Below, piece after piece: positions 9,726 to 18,101 of a DNA stretch of 43,296 nt (positions are counted from its first letter, which is position 1; each line of letters starts with the position of its first letter). Both the position numbers and the translations under genes were made by a program. This DNA is from PBB1 sp046154125 (GTDB taxonomy: Bacteria; Pseudomonadota; Gammaproteobacteria; Burkholderiales; Burkholderiaceae_C), in assembly GCA_046154125.1 (NCBI GenBank), contig JBJXEJ010000058.1, forward strand, positions 1 through 43,296, given 5' to 3'. Under the pieces are notes generated by a model, which was not told the origin of the DNA, searched no databases, and worked only from the letters and a program-made list of their open reading frames with translations.

Positions 9726-10652
9726 ATGTCGCCACGCCTGCTATGGGATCGCGACGGACGCGACTGGCCGCATCGCGAGGCCAGTCGCTTCGTCGATGCC
9801 GGTGGCCTGCAGTGGCACGTGCAGCGGTTTTCGTGCCCGGGTGATGCGTCGGCCGGGAGCGGCCCTGCACCGCTGGCGCTGCTGCTGCACGGCACCGGTG
9901 CGTCGAGCCATTCGTGGCATCCGATGCTGCCGTGGCTGCGGCCGCACTTCGAACTGCTCCTCGTTGACTTGCCCGGCCATGCGTACACCAGCATGCCCAG
10001 CGCCTGGCAAGCATCACTGCCCGGGATGGCGAAGTCGGTCGATGCCCTGCTGGAGGTGCTCGAGTTGCAACCCTCGATCATCATCGGTCACTCGGCCGGC
10101 GCGGCGCTCGGCGCGCGGATGTGTATTGACGGGCATGTCGCTCCGCGCGCACTGGTCAGCATCAACGGGGCGTTCCTGCCCTTGGGCGGGCTCGCCGGCC
10201 TGCTGTTCCCGCCCGCCGCCAGGCTGATGGCGGCGCTGCCGTTCGCCCCGGGCTTCGTCGCAAGGCGCGCCCAGGATCCCCGCGCCATCAAGCGCCTCGT
10301 CAGCGACACCGGGTCGGTGCTCGATGCGGACTGCACCGCCCTTTACGCAAGGCTGGTCAGCAATCCCGGGCACGTGGCGGGCGCATTGGCGATGATGGCC
10401 AACTGGGATGTGCGACCGCTGCTGCGCGACCTGCCGGCGCTTCAAACCCCGCTGACATTGATCGCTGCCGAAAAGGACCGTGCCGTGCCGCCGGCCCAGG
10501 CGCTGCAGGTGCGTGCGATGTTGCCGACGAGCCAGGTCACGCTGATCCGCATGCCGGGCCTGGGACACCTCGCCCACGAGGAGCAGCCACAGCCAGTGGC
10601 CGCGCTGTGTGTGAACGCAGCACATGCCGCTGGCAGCCAAGGCGTGGTCTGA
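9726..10652 (+). CDS. bchO: Magnesium chelatase accessory alpha/beta hydrolase BchO
   Basis: 308 residues with the alpha/beta-hydrolase pattern: oxyanion motif LHGTGASSHSW (about 54-64), nucleophile elbow GHSAGA (Ser123), acid AEKD and the His of LGHLAHEE. BchO is co-transcribed with bchI and bchD in many purple bacteria and is thought to assist Mg-chelation; its substrate is unknown. It starts 12 bp after bchD with a weak GGGCGG-type ribosome site. The downstream gene ccmI is convergent, with only 25 bp between the two stop codons and no clear terminator. Confidence 0.92.
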   Translation: MSPRLLWDRDGRDWPHREASRFVDAGGLQWHVQRFSCPGDASAGSGPAPLALLLHGTGASSHSWHPMLPWLRPHFELLLVDLPGHAYTSMPSAWQASLPGMAKSVDALLEVLELQPSIIIGHSAGAALGARMCIDGHVAPRALVSINGAFLPLGGLAGLLFPPAARLMAALPFAPGFVARRAQDPRAIKRLVSDTGSVLDADCTALYARLVSNPGHVAGALAMMANWDVRPLLRDLPALQTPLTLIAAEKDRAVPPAQALQVRAMLPTSQVTLIRMPGLGHLAHEEQPQPVAALCVNAAHAAGSQGVV

Positions 10653-10677
10653 GCATTGCGCGCCCGGACTGGATCGA

Positions 10678-11985
10678 TCAGGGCTGCACGCTGTCGATGA
10701 CGATCTTGAGTCCTTCGGTTCCCGTCCTCACCGAATCGAGTTGACCGGACAGGTCTCCCGGGCTGGGCATCGCATTGCCGGTCCTGGACACGCGCGCCCC
10801 GACCACGACGACCGGAAACTTCGACAGCTTCATTTCGGGCGACATTGCCATCGTGTCGTCCAGTGTGAAGCTGATCGGCAGGTCGGCCACGGTGCGGCGC
10901 ACGATCGCCAGCGGCATGCGTGGCCCTTGGGCAGCACGCGCGAAGACGAACACCGTGTCGGTTGGCAACGTCTTCGACACCAGGGCCGGCGACAGGCTCA
11001 CTTGTCCGGTGACCCGCGCGGTGTCGCTGGCATTGGCCGAACTGCCCGCGCCACCGCTTGCTGCCGTGGCGTCCGCAGACATTGCGGCTGGTGCCCCAGG
11101 TTCCGAAGACCCTGTTGCGGCTTGCGCCTGCTCGATTCCCTTGGTCAGGTTGTCTGCGAACTCGCTGCCCGGCGGCGTCAAGTCACGTGCGAGCTTCCAG
11201 TAGCGAATGGCCTGCGCGTTGTCGCCGCTCTCGTAGGCCACGCCCCCGGCAAGGGCCAGCCCCTTCACGTTCTTCGGATCGAGTTCGAGCGCCCTGGCAA
11301 TCATCCGGGCAGGCTCCCCGGCCAGACGCTGCCCCTGCAGCATGGCGCGCACATCGGCGTGATCGATCAGCAACTGGGCATCCTGCGGCGCCAGCGCGGT
11401 GGCACGGGCGTACGCCTTGTCGGACTCCGGAAAGCGCTGCATCGTCGCGTAGGTGCGTGCCAGCAGGGTCCAACCCTGCACGTCGTCGGGTTTCGCCTCC
11501 ATCCGCTCGGCCAGAATCTTGACGAGCTTTTCAACCTGCTCAGGGGTGACATCGCCATTGCCGCCTGACGCCACCTCGGCGGGTGGTGCGTCGAGGGCCT
11601 TCGGTGTACCCAGGCGGCCATAGATGCCGATGGCCAGCAGGGGAACCCCGAGCGCCAGCAGCAAGGCCGTCTTCCAGGCCCGCGGCTCGGAGGCGCCCGA
11701 AGGGCTCGCAGCGGGGTCGACACCGACCGTCGGAACGTCGGTTTCCTCGAGGACTCGGCGTTCGATCTCTTCGCGACCGACCCGGTGCTGCTCCGAATCG
11801 AGGGTACCCGCCGCCAGTTCGGCATCGAGTTGCGCCCTCTGATCGCGCAGGATCGAGATGGTCGACCGACGTGCGGAGGCACCGTGGGTCGGGGTGGCGG
11901 CGGGACGCCGCTTGATGAGCACTGGCAGAACGAGGGTCAGCGCCAGCACGGTCAGTGCGGCGACCAGTATCCAGAAAATCGTCAT
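10678..11985 (-). CDS. ccmI: c-type cytochrome biogenesis protein CcmI
   Basis: 435 residues from the ATG at 11985, chosen because it overlaps the ccmH stop (ATGA) and begins directly with a membrane segment MTIFWILVAALTVLALTLVL. An upstream in-frame extension has no such sense. After two N-terminal membrane segments come TPR-type repeats (about 140-290) and a beta-rich C-terminal domain with repeated LPISFTLDD/MKLSKFPVVVVGARVS phrases typical of CcmI/CycH. CcmI holds apocytochrome c for the heme lyase in the periplasm. It is the last gene of the ccm operon. Confidence 0.93.
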   Translation of the reverse strand: MTIFWILVAALTVLALTLVLPVLIKRRPAATPTHGASARRSTISILRDQRAQLDAELAAGTLDSEQHRVGREEIERRVLEETDVPTVGVDPAASPSGASEPRAWKTALLLALGVPLLAIGIYGRLGTPKALDAPPAEVASGGNGDVTPEQVEKLVKILAERMEAKPDDVQGWTLLARTYATMQRFPESDKAYARATALAPQDAQLLIDHADVRAMLQGQRLAGEPARMIARALELDPKNVKGLALAGGVAYESGDNAQAIRYWKLARDLTPPGSEFADNLTKGIEQAQAATGSSEPGAPAAMSADATAASGGAGSSANASDTARVTGQVSLSPALVSKTLPTDTVFVFARAAQGPRMPLAIVRRTVADLPISFTLDDTMAMSPEMKLSKFPVVVVGARVSRTGNAMPSPGDLSGQLDSVRTGTEGLKIVIDSVQP

Positions 11986-12473
11986 GAGCCGGAGGGGCTT
12001 TCGTCGAGTAGCTGCCGCGCGCGGGCGGCATCGGTGGGGCTGAGTGGCGCGGCGGCCTGTCGCTGGCGACCGCGTATGGCACGCATCAGGGCGAATCCTG
12101 CGACCAGCAGCAGCACGAAAGGGCCCATCCACAGCAGCACGGTGGTGGCCTTCAGGGCAGGGCGGTACAGCACGAAGTCGCCGTAGCGCTCGACCATGAA
12201 GTCGAGGATCTGGCGTTCGGATTGGCCCTGGCTCAGCTTGGCGCGAATCTGCTTGCGCAGGTCAACTGCCAGATCGGCGTGCGACGCAGCGATCGTCTCG
12301 TTCTGGCAGACCAGGCAGCGCAGTTCCTCGGCGACTTTCATCACGCGCGCCTCGAGTGCGGGATCGGCCACACTGTTGGCAGCCTCATGTGGTGCCGGGC
12401 CTGCATCCGGAGCGGCACGCACGCTCCAGGCGGCGCTGGCAAGCACCAGCGCGATCAACCAGGTGCGCGTCAT
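11982..12473 (-). CDS. ccmH: Cytochrome c-type biogenesis protein CcmH (apocytochrome thioreductase)
   Basis: 163 residues with a cleavable signal peptide (about 1-20), the signature LRCLVCQNE with redox Cys53 and Cys56, and one membrane helix near 110-130 (LLWMGPFVLLLVAGFALM). CcmH keeps the CXXCH thiols of apocytochrome c reduced for heme attachment on the periplasmic side. Start and stop overlap both neighbours by 4 nt. The length fits the short, single-domain CcmH (CycL) rather than the fused CcmH-CcmI of E. coli, consistent with the separate ccmI downstream. Confidence 0.95.
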   Translation of the reverse strand: MTRTWLIALVLASAAWSVRAAPDAGPAPHEAANSVADPALEARVMKVAEELRCLVCQNETIAASHADLAVDLRKQIRAKLSQGQSERQILDFMVERYGDFVLYRPALKATTVLLWMGPFVLLLVAGFALMRAIRGRQRQAAAPLSPTDAARARQLLDESPSGS

Positions 12474-12997
12474 GATTTCTCCAGCTTCGCGACGAGCGGT
12501 AGCAGCGTATCGCGCAGCGCCTCTGGCGTCACCGGACCGATCTGCTTGTATCGAATGACGCCCTGCTTGTCGATGACGAAGGTTTCAGGCACGCCGTAGA
12601 CGCCGTAATCGATGCCGACCAGACCTTCGGTATCGGACATCGACTTCAGGTACGGGTTTCCGAACTGCTGCAGCCAACCGAGCGCGTCCTCGCGCTTGTC
12701 CTTGTAGTTCAGGCCGTAGAGCCTGACCTGACCGGTCTTCGACAGGTCGACCAGCAGTGGGTGCTCCTGTCGGCAGGCCACGCACCATGAAGCCCAGACA
12801 TTGAGCAGCCAGACCTGGCCCAGCAGATCCTTGGCCGAGACTCGCTGGTCGGGCGAGTCCAGTTGCGGCAGGCTGAAGGCAGGTGCGGGCTTGTCGATCA
12901 ACGGTGAGGGCACCTCGTGCGGATCGCGCTTCAGGCCGATCGCCAGAAAGCCGACCAGCAACACGAACACCAGCAGGGGCAGCAGATAGCGCTTCAT
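12470..12997 (-). CDS. ccmG: Periplasmic thiol:disulfide interchange protein CcmG/DsbE
   Basis: 175 residues: an N-terminal membrane anchor (4-21), then a thioredoxin fold with active site WCVAC (71-75; Cys72/Cys75) in the context NVWASWCVACRQEH. The GxxGVPETFVID stretch carries the cis-Pro loop of the family. CcmG passes electrons to CcmH and apocytochrome c. It overlaps ccmH and ccmF by 4 nt each, so the run is tightly coupled. Confidence 0.95.
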   Translation of the reverse strand: MKRYLLPLLVFVLLVGFLAIGLKRDPHEVPSPLIDKPAPAFSLPQLDSPDQRVSAKDLLGQVWLLNVWASWCVACRQEHPLLVDLSKTGQVRLYGLNYKDKREDALGWLQQFGNPYLKSMSDTEGLVGIDYGVYGVPETFVIDKQGVIRYKQIGPVTPEALRDTLLPLVAKLEKS

Positions 12998-15027
12998 CGG
13001 GGTCGGAGCTTTCGGACGATCGTGCCGATGATCGACAGGGGACGCGGCGGAAGTCCGGCGGCCGCCGTGACTGCGGGCGCGGACTCCTGCGAGGTGCGCC
13101 GCACGCGGTAACGCCGGTCCAGCACAGCGAGGAAGCCGCCGCCCGCCATCAGCAGACAGCCGAGCCAGATGAGATTGACCAGCGGCTTGTGATGCACGCG
13201 CACGCTCCAGGCGGTCGGGCTTACCGGCTCGCCGAGCGCGACGTACAGGTCACGCGCCAGGCTGCGATCGATCGCGACCTCGGTCATCGGCGAGCGCGTC
13301 ACGTTGTAGATGCGGCGCTCGGGCCACAGCGTGGTCACCGGCTGACCATCGTGGGTGACTGCGATCGACGCCTGCGCCGCGACGTAGTTGGGGCCCTTGA
13401 CTTCGCGCACGCCCTGCATCGTGAAGGTGTAGCCGCCGGCGCTGGCGGTCTCCCCGACCTGCATGCGCACGTCGGCTTCGCTCTGATAGCCGCTGACCAC
13501 GGTGACTCCCAGGATGAATACCGACACCCCGAGGTGAGCCAGCAGCATGCCGTAGTAGCTTCCCGATTGAGCCAGAAAGCGCCCACCGAGGTAATCGGCC
13601 TTGGATTCGCTCAGGCGTGTCACGAGGTTGACCGCGGCAGTGCTGGCGATCCAGGCGGACAGCAACAGGCCGAAGCCGATCATCGGCGTCCAGTGGCCGA
13701 GCGCGAACGGCGCGATCACCGCCGACGCCGCGCTGACGCCGAAGGCCCAGCGCAGCTTGCGTGCGAGGTCGATGGCCCCGGCCTGTCGCCAGCGGGCCAT
13801 CGGACCGACGCCCATCAGGAACAGCGCCGGCGCCATCAGCGGCACGAACACCGCGACAAAGTACGGCGGACCGACCGAGATCTTGCCCATGTTCAGCGCG
13901 TCTAGCACCAGTGGGTACAGCGTGCCCAGCAAAACCGCCGCGGCGGCGACCACCAGCAGCACGTTGTTGGCAAGCAGCATCGATTCACGCGACACCAGAT
14001 CGAAGCTGCCGCCCAGGCCGACCTTCGGTGCCCGCCATGCGAAGAGCAACAGCGATCCGCCGATCACGACGACCAGGAACGACAGGATGAAGATGCCGCG
14101 CGCCGGATCGGAGGCGAATGCATGCACCGAACTCAGCACGCCCGAACGGACGATGAAGGTGCCGAGCAGCGAGAGCGAGAAAGCCAGGATGGCGAGCAGC
14201 GCTGTCCACATCTTGAAGCCGCCGCGCTTTTCGGTGACGGCCAGCGAATGCATCAGCGCGGTGCCGACCAGCCACGGCATGAACGAGGCGTTCTCGACGG
14301 GATCCCAGAACCACCAGCCGCCCCAGCCCAGTTCGTAGTAGGCCCAGAAGCTGCCGAGTGCGATGCCGCAGGTCAGGAAGCACCAGGCCACCGTTGTCCA
14401 CGGCCGCGACCAGCGCGCCCAGGAGGCATCGAGCCGGCCCGACAGCAGCGCCGCAATCGAGAACGCGAACGCCACCACGAAGCCGACGTAGCCCATGTAG
14501 AGCATCGGAGGGTGGATCACCATGCCGGGGTCCTGCAGCAGCGGGTTCAGGTCCCGGCCGTCCGGCGCGGCCGGCAGCAGCCGATCGAATGGATTCGACG
14601 TGAACAGCGTGAACAGCATGAAGCCGCAGCTCACCAACCCCATCACGCCGAGCACGCGGGCCACCGTGACGTCGTCGAGCCGCTTCGAGAAGATCGAGAC
14701 GGCGAGCGTCCATCCGGACAGGATCAGCGACCACAGAAGGATCGAGCCTTCGTGGTTGCCCCACACCGCCGTGTAGCGATAGATCAACGGCAGCGAAGAG
14801 TTCGAATGTTCGGCGGCCAGCAGGACCGAGAAGTCGTTGTTGACGAACGAATACGTCAGGCAACCGTAGGCAATCGCCACAAAGACGAACTGCCCGCGGG
14901 CCGAGGGTCGGGCGAGTGACATCCACGCCGCATTGCCGGTCTGTGCGCCAATCAGTGGCAGCACGCTTTGCGCAATCGCCATCGACAAGGCCAGGATCAG
15001 GGCCACATGCCCCAGTTCAGGAATCAT
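12994..15027 (-). CDS. ccmF: Heme lyase subunit CcmF
   Basis: 677 residues with many membrane spans. It has WGNHEGS (89-95) and the periplasmic tryptophan-rich WWD motif GWGGWWFWDPVENASFMPW (from about 235), which contacts heme, with flanking conserved His residues. CcmF takes heme from holo-CcmE and attaches it covalently to the CXXCH of apocytochromes, working with CcmH and CcmI. The length is typical. It starts within the last bases of ccmE and ends within the first of ccmG (ATGA overlaps). Confidence 0.97.
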   Translation of the reverse strand: MIPELGHVALILALSMAIAQSVLPLIGAQTGNAAWMSLARPSARGQFVFVAIAYGCLTYSFVNNDFSVLLAAEHSNSSLPLIYRYTAVWGNHEGSILLWSLILSGWTLAVSIFSKRLDDVTVARVLGVMGLVSCGFMLFTLFTSNPFDRLLPAAPDGRDLNPLLQDPGMVIHPPMLYMGYVGFVVAFAFSIAALLSGRLDASWARWSRPWTTVAWCFLTCGIALGSFWAYYELGWGGWWFWDPVENASFMPWLVGTALMHSLAVTEKRGGFKMWTALLAILAFSLSLLGTFIVRSGVLSSVHAFASDPARGIFILSFLVVVIGGSLLLFAWRAPKVGLGGSFDLVSRESMLLANNVLLVVAAAAVLLGTLYPLVLDALNMGKISVGPPYFVAVFVPLMAPALFLMGVGPMARWRQAGAIDLARKLRWAFGVSAASAVIAPFALGHWTPMIGFGLLLSAWIASTAAVNLVTRLSESKADYLGGRFLAQSGSYYGMLLAHLGVSVFILGVTVVSGYQSEADVRMQVGETASAGGYTFTMQGVREVKGPNYVAAQASIAVTHDGQPVTTLWPERRIYNVTRSPMTEVAIDRSLARDLYVALGEPVSPTAWSVRVHHKPLVNLIWLGCLLMAGGGFLAVLDRRYRVRRTSQESAPAVTAAAGLPPRPLSIIGTIVRKLRPR

Positions 15028-15512
15028 GGCTGTGCTCCGGGGTTCTTAGCGTCCGCCGACGTGGTCATCGTGCCGCCGGGCATGTCGCCCTTGCGCGCCT
15101 TGGCCAGCGCGTCAGCGGCTTCGGGAGGCATGTAGTTCTCGTCGTGCTTGGCCAGCACCTGTTCGGCGTGGAACACGCCATCGGGGCCCATCTTGCCCTG
15201 GGCGACGACCCCCTTTCCTTCGCGGAACAGATCCGGCAGCAAGCCGGTATAGGTCACCGGGACCTTCCTCGCCAGGTCGGTCACGACGAAGCGGACCTGC
15301 AGTGTCTTGTCGTCACGCACGATGCTGCCCTGCTCGACCAGCCCGCCGATGCGGAAGTTGCGTTCGCGGGGCGCCTCGTCGGCCGCGACCTGCGACGGAC
15401 TGAAGAAGAACACCATGTTGCTCTTGAATGCGTTGAGCACCAGTGCGCTGGCAATGCCGAGTGTGGCAAGACCGACGACGATGGCCAGACCGCGCTTGGT
15501 TCTGGGTTTCAT
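15024..15512 (-). CDS. ccmE: Heme chaperone CcmE
   Basis: 162 residues from the ATG at 15512, which overlaps the ccmD stop as TGATG; the longer frame is an upstream read-through of ccmD sequence. There is one N-terminal membrane helix (about 8-27), then an OB-fold beta domain. The heme-binding LAKHDENYMP has His123 and Tyr127, the family's covalent-heme and axial residues. The C-terminal tail is flexible and charged. CcmE receives heme from CcmC and delivers it to CcmF. Confidence 0.96.
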   Translation of the reverse strand: MKPRTKRGLAIVVGLATLGIASALVLNAFKSNMVFFFSPSQVAADEAPRERNFRIGGLVEQGSIVRDDKTLQVRFVVTDLARKVPVTYTGLLPDLFREGKGVVAQGKMGPDGVFHAEQVLAKHDENYMPPEAADALAKARKGDMPGGTMTTSADAKNPGAQP

Positions 15513-15691
15513 CAGTTCTCTCCCAGATCGGCGCCGTCGGCGCCGTGTTGGTGTCGGGTCAGCGCCCGGCGTCGCGCGGAAACCGCCCAGATCTCGCCCG
15601 CAATCACCGCCGCGGTGACGCCGAACGATCCCCACACATAGAGCCCGTAGCCGCCCATGGCCACAAACTCGCTCCAGTTGGTCCAGATCAT
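15512..15691 (-). CDS. ccmD: Heme exporter subunit CcmD
   Basis: 59 residues from MIWTNWSEFVAMGGYGLYVW, with a single membrane helix followed by a basic RRR tail, the standard CcmD layout. The ATG at 15691 is chosen because a GAAGGA ribosome site lies just upstream; an in-frame ATG at 15721 would add 10 residues. CcmD stabilises the CcmABC-CcmE complex and helps release holo-CcmE. It lies between ccmC and ccmE as expected. Confidence 0.88.
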   Translation of the reverse strand: MIWTNWSEFVAMGGYGLYVWGSFGVTAAVIAGEIWAVSARRRALTRHQHGADGADLGEN

Positions 15692-15737
15692 CCGCGGTCC
15701 TTCAGGCGTCGAAGGCCCCATGGACTCGCCTGACCGC

Positions 15738-16484
15738 TCATGCGTTCCCCAATTCGGTGTGCACCCACTGCGCGTGTCGTTCGCGCTCGAGGATCACTAT
15801 GCGCAGACGCGCCAGCGAAATCGCGATGCAGTAGGCCCAGAAGGCCAGCGCCATCACCAGCATGCCGGCGAGCATCGGTGCGGCCATGCTCGACCCCTTG
15901 GTGAAGGTGACCGATGCGCCCTGGTGCAGGGTGTTCCACCACTTCACGGAGAAATAGATGATCGGGACGTTGACCGCGCCGACCAGAGCCAGCAGCGCCG
16001 CTGCCCGGTCGGCACGGCGTGGGTCGTCGATGGCAGCGTGCAGGGACATGAAGCCGATGTACAGGAACAGCAACACCAACTCCGAGGTGAGCCGGGCGTC
16101 CCATACCCACCATGCGCCCCAGGTGGGACGGCCCCAGAAGGCACCGGTCCACAGGGCAATGAAGGTCATCAGCGCGCCCGAGGGCGCCAGCGCGGTGGCC
16201 AGCATGGCGGACAGTCGTGCGTTGAAGATCAGCCCGATCGCTGCCCAGAACGCCATCGCCAGATACACGACCATCGACATCCAGGCAGCGGGCACATGAA
16301 TGAAGATGATGCGGTAGGCGTCGCCTTGCTGTGCGTCGGTGGGCGCGATCAGCAAGCCAAGGGCGAGTCCGACCATGGCAAGCAACACCGCCAGCACGCT
16401 CATCCAGGGCACGATCCGTCCTGCGAGCGTGTAGAAACGCTGCGGCGCTGCGTACTTGAACCAGTTGATTTCAGAGAACTGCAC
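15738..16484 (-). CDS. ccmC: Heme transporter/heme-handling protein CcmC
   Basis: 248 residues with six predicted membrane helices and the WWD motif WGAWWVWD (122-129). His63 (FIHVPAAW) and the His of NTLHQG are the expected axial heme ligands. CcmC loads heme onto CcmE at the periplasmic face. The gap to ccmB (16485-16567) is the only sizeable space inside the operon, so an internal promoter cannot be excluded. Confidence 0.96.
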   Translation of the reverse strand: MQFSEINWFKYAAPQRFYTLAGRIVPWMSVLAVLLAMVGLALGLLIAPTDAQQGDAYRIIFIHVPAAWMSMVVYLAMAFWAAIGLIFNARLSAMLATALAPSGALMTFIALWTGAFWGRPTWGAWWVWDARLTSELVLLFLYIGFMSLHAAIDDPRRADRAAALLALVGAVNVPIIYFSVKWWNTLHQGASVTFTKGSSMAAPMLAGMLVMALAFWAYCIAISLARLRIVILERERHAQWVHTELGNA

Positions 16485-16567
16485 TAATTCGGGCTCCGGC
16501 TGTCACCCGTTGGACGCAAACCGATGACAGACCGGCGTTCCAGACAGCCTCATATTGTGCAACGCAC

Positions 16568-17287
16568 TCATTCCATCGCGATCCTCAGGGCGGCAGCAGC
16601 GGCGACAGGTGCTGCGAACAACGCCAGCGCCAGCATCGCCCCCAGCAGCGAATAATGCGCCGCCACAGCGAGCCCCCCCATCGCCGCATCGACCGCGCCG
16701 GCGCCGAAGATCAGGACAGGCACACAAAGCGGAAGGACCAGCAGCGACAGCAACACGCCTGCGCCGCGCACGCCTACCGTCAGCGCCGCGCCGATGCCGC
16801 CTATCAGACTGAGCAGCGGCGTGCCCAGCAGCAGCGTCAACATCAGCACTCCGATTGCGTCGGCCGGCAGATCGAACTGCAGGGCCAGCAGCGGCGCGAC
16901 CAGCGTCAATGCCAGTCCCGAACACAGCCAGTGCGCTGCCATCTTCGCCAGCACGAGCAGCGGCAGCGGGCATGCTGACAGCATCAGCTGCTCGAGCGTG
17001 CCGTCCTGGTGGTCGTCGGAAAACAAGCGCCCCAGCGACAGCATCGATGCAAGCAGAGCAGCAACCCACACCACGCCGGGCGCCATCGTGCGCAGCAGTT
17101 TAGGGTCGGGTCCGACGCCGAGCGGGAACAGGCTGGCGACGATCACGAAGAAGATCAGCGCAGCTGCCGTGTCCGCCCGGCGGCGCATCGCGAGACGCAG
17201 GTCGCGCAGGAAGACGCTGCGCATCACGTCCAGCACCGTGGAAGGCGTGGTGTCGAGGCGGCCTGCCGCGATCGGGGCGTGTTTCAC
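16568..17287 (-). CDS. ccmB: Heme exporter membrane subunit CcmB
   Basis: 239 residues, six hydrophobic segments, with the FLRDLRLAMRRRAD start and LFSDDHQDGTLEQLMLS loop that mark CcmB. The first codon is GTG at 17287, overlapping the ccmA stop as GTGA; an internal ATG at 17224 is an alternative. CcmB is the permease partner of the CcmA ATPase in the complex that releases holo-CcmE. Confidence 0.95.
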   Translation of the reverse strand: MKHAPIAAGRLDTTPSTVLDVMRSVFLRDLRLAMRRRADTAAALIFFVIVASLFPLGVGPDPKLLRTMAPGVVWVAALLASMLSLGRLFSDDHQDGTLEQLMLSACPLPLLVLAKMAAHWLCSGLALTLVAPLLALQFDLPADAIGVLMLTLLLGTPLLSLIGGIGAALTVGVRGAGVLLSLLVLPLCVPVLIFGAGAVDAAMGGLAVAAHYSLLGAMLALALFAAPVAAAAALRIAME

Positions 17288-17901
17288 AGCGTCAGCGTCA
17301 CTTGAGCCAGCGAGGCATCGATCGCCACCGGTTGATGGCTGGTCAGCACGACGATGCCGCCTGCGCGCAACTGCCCCGTGACGACCGACAGCAGCCAGTC
17401 GGTGGCTGCCGTGTCCAGGGCATTGAAGGGCTCATCGAGCACCCAGAGTCGTGGCGACGGCGCCAGCACCAGCCGGGCCAACGACACCCGCCGACGCTGA
17501 CCCTGCGACAAGCTGCGCGCGCTGAGATGCTCGCGATGCCGCAGGCCGGCAGCGGCCAGCGCCGACGTCAGCTGCGAAGCCGACGGCCGCTGTCCGCCCA
17601 GCACGCTGGCCGCATCCAGATTCTCGAACGCCGACAAGTCGTCTTTCAGCGCGGCAGCGTGTCCCAGATAGATCAGCTCGCGATGGAAGGCATCGCGGTC
17701 GTCGGCAAGGGGGCGACCGCGCCACCGAACTTCACCCTGGTCGGGCGACGACAGGCCGCACAGTGTGCGCAACAGGCTGGTCTTCCCCGCGCCGTTCGCG
17801 CCCTGAAGGCGCAGCAGCTGGCCTGACCGCACGACCGCATTGACGTTCGAAAACAGACGGCGCGTGCCCCGGACACAAGACAGGCCGGTCAGTTCGAGCA
17901 T
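17284..17901 (-). CDS. ccmA: ABC-type ATPase subunit CcmA
   Basis: 205 residues from the ATG at 17901 (MLELTGLSCV). A TTG at 17961 would add a proline-rich 20-residue leader without family support, so the shorter form is preferred. Walker A is GANGAGKT (34-41), the signature is SLSQGQRRRVSLARL, and Walker B is LWVLDEP with a following H-loop TSHQP. CcmA powers release of heme-loaded CcmE. It is the first gene of ccmABCDEFGHI. The divergent ligase gene begins 200 bp away, so the operon promoter should lie in 17902-18101. Confidence 0.94.
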   Translation of the reverse strand: MLELTGLSCVRGTRRLFSNVNAVVRSGQLLRLQGANGAGKTSLLRTLCGLSSPDQGEVRWRGRPLADDRDAFHRELIYLGHAAALKDDLSAFENLDAASVLGGQRPSASQLTSALAAAGLRHREHLSARSLSQGQRRRVSLARLVLAPSPRLWVLDEPFNALDTAATDWLLSVVTGQLRAGGIVVLTSHQPVAIDASLAQVTLTL

Positions 17902-18101
17902 GACCTCGGGGTCTGGCGGCGGATGGGTGGGCGCGGCTACGGGGCCGGGAGCGGAATTCAAGGATCGGGAGTGCGTGCGCAGTGATGGATTCGAGGCCGT
18001 CAGCAGGCGTGCGCTGCGCTTTCGGAAGAAAGCCGATTATCCCGATGCCGCTACAGTCCGGTCAAACAGGGCCGCCACACATCCTCGCGGGCCCACCAGC
18101 C

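Noticed and set aside
15691..15740. 17-codon frame starting at the ccmC stop (ATGA) and ending at ccmD
   Set aside because: Too short and without a ribosome site; it is the spacer between ccmC and ccmD.
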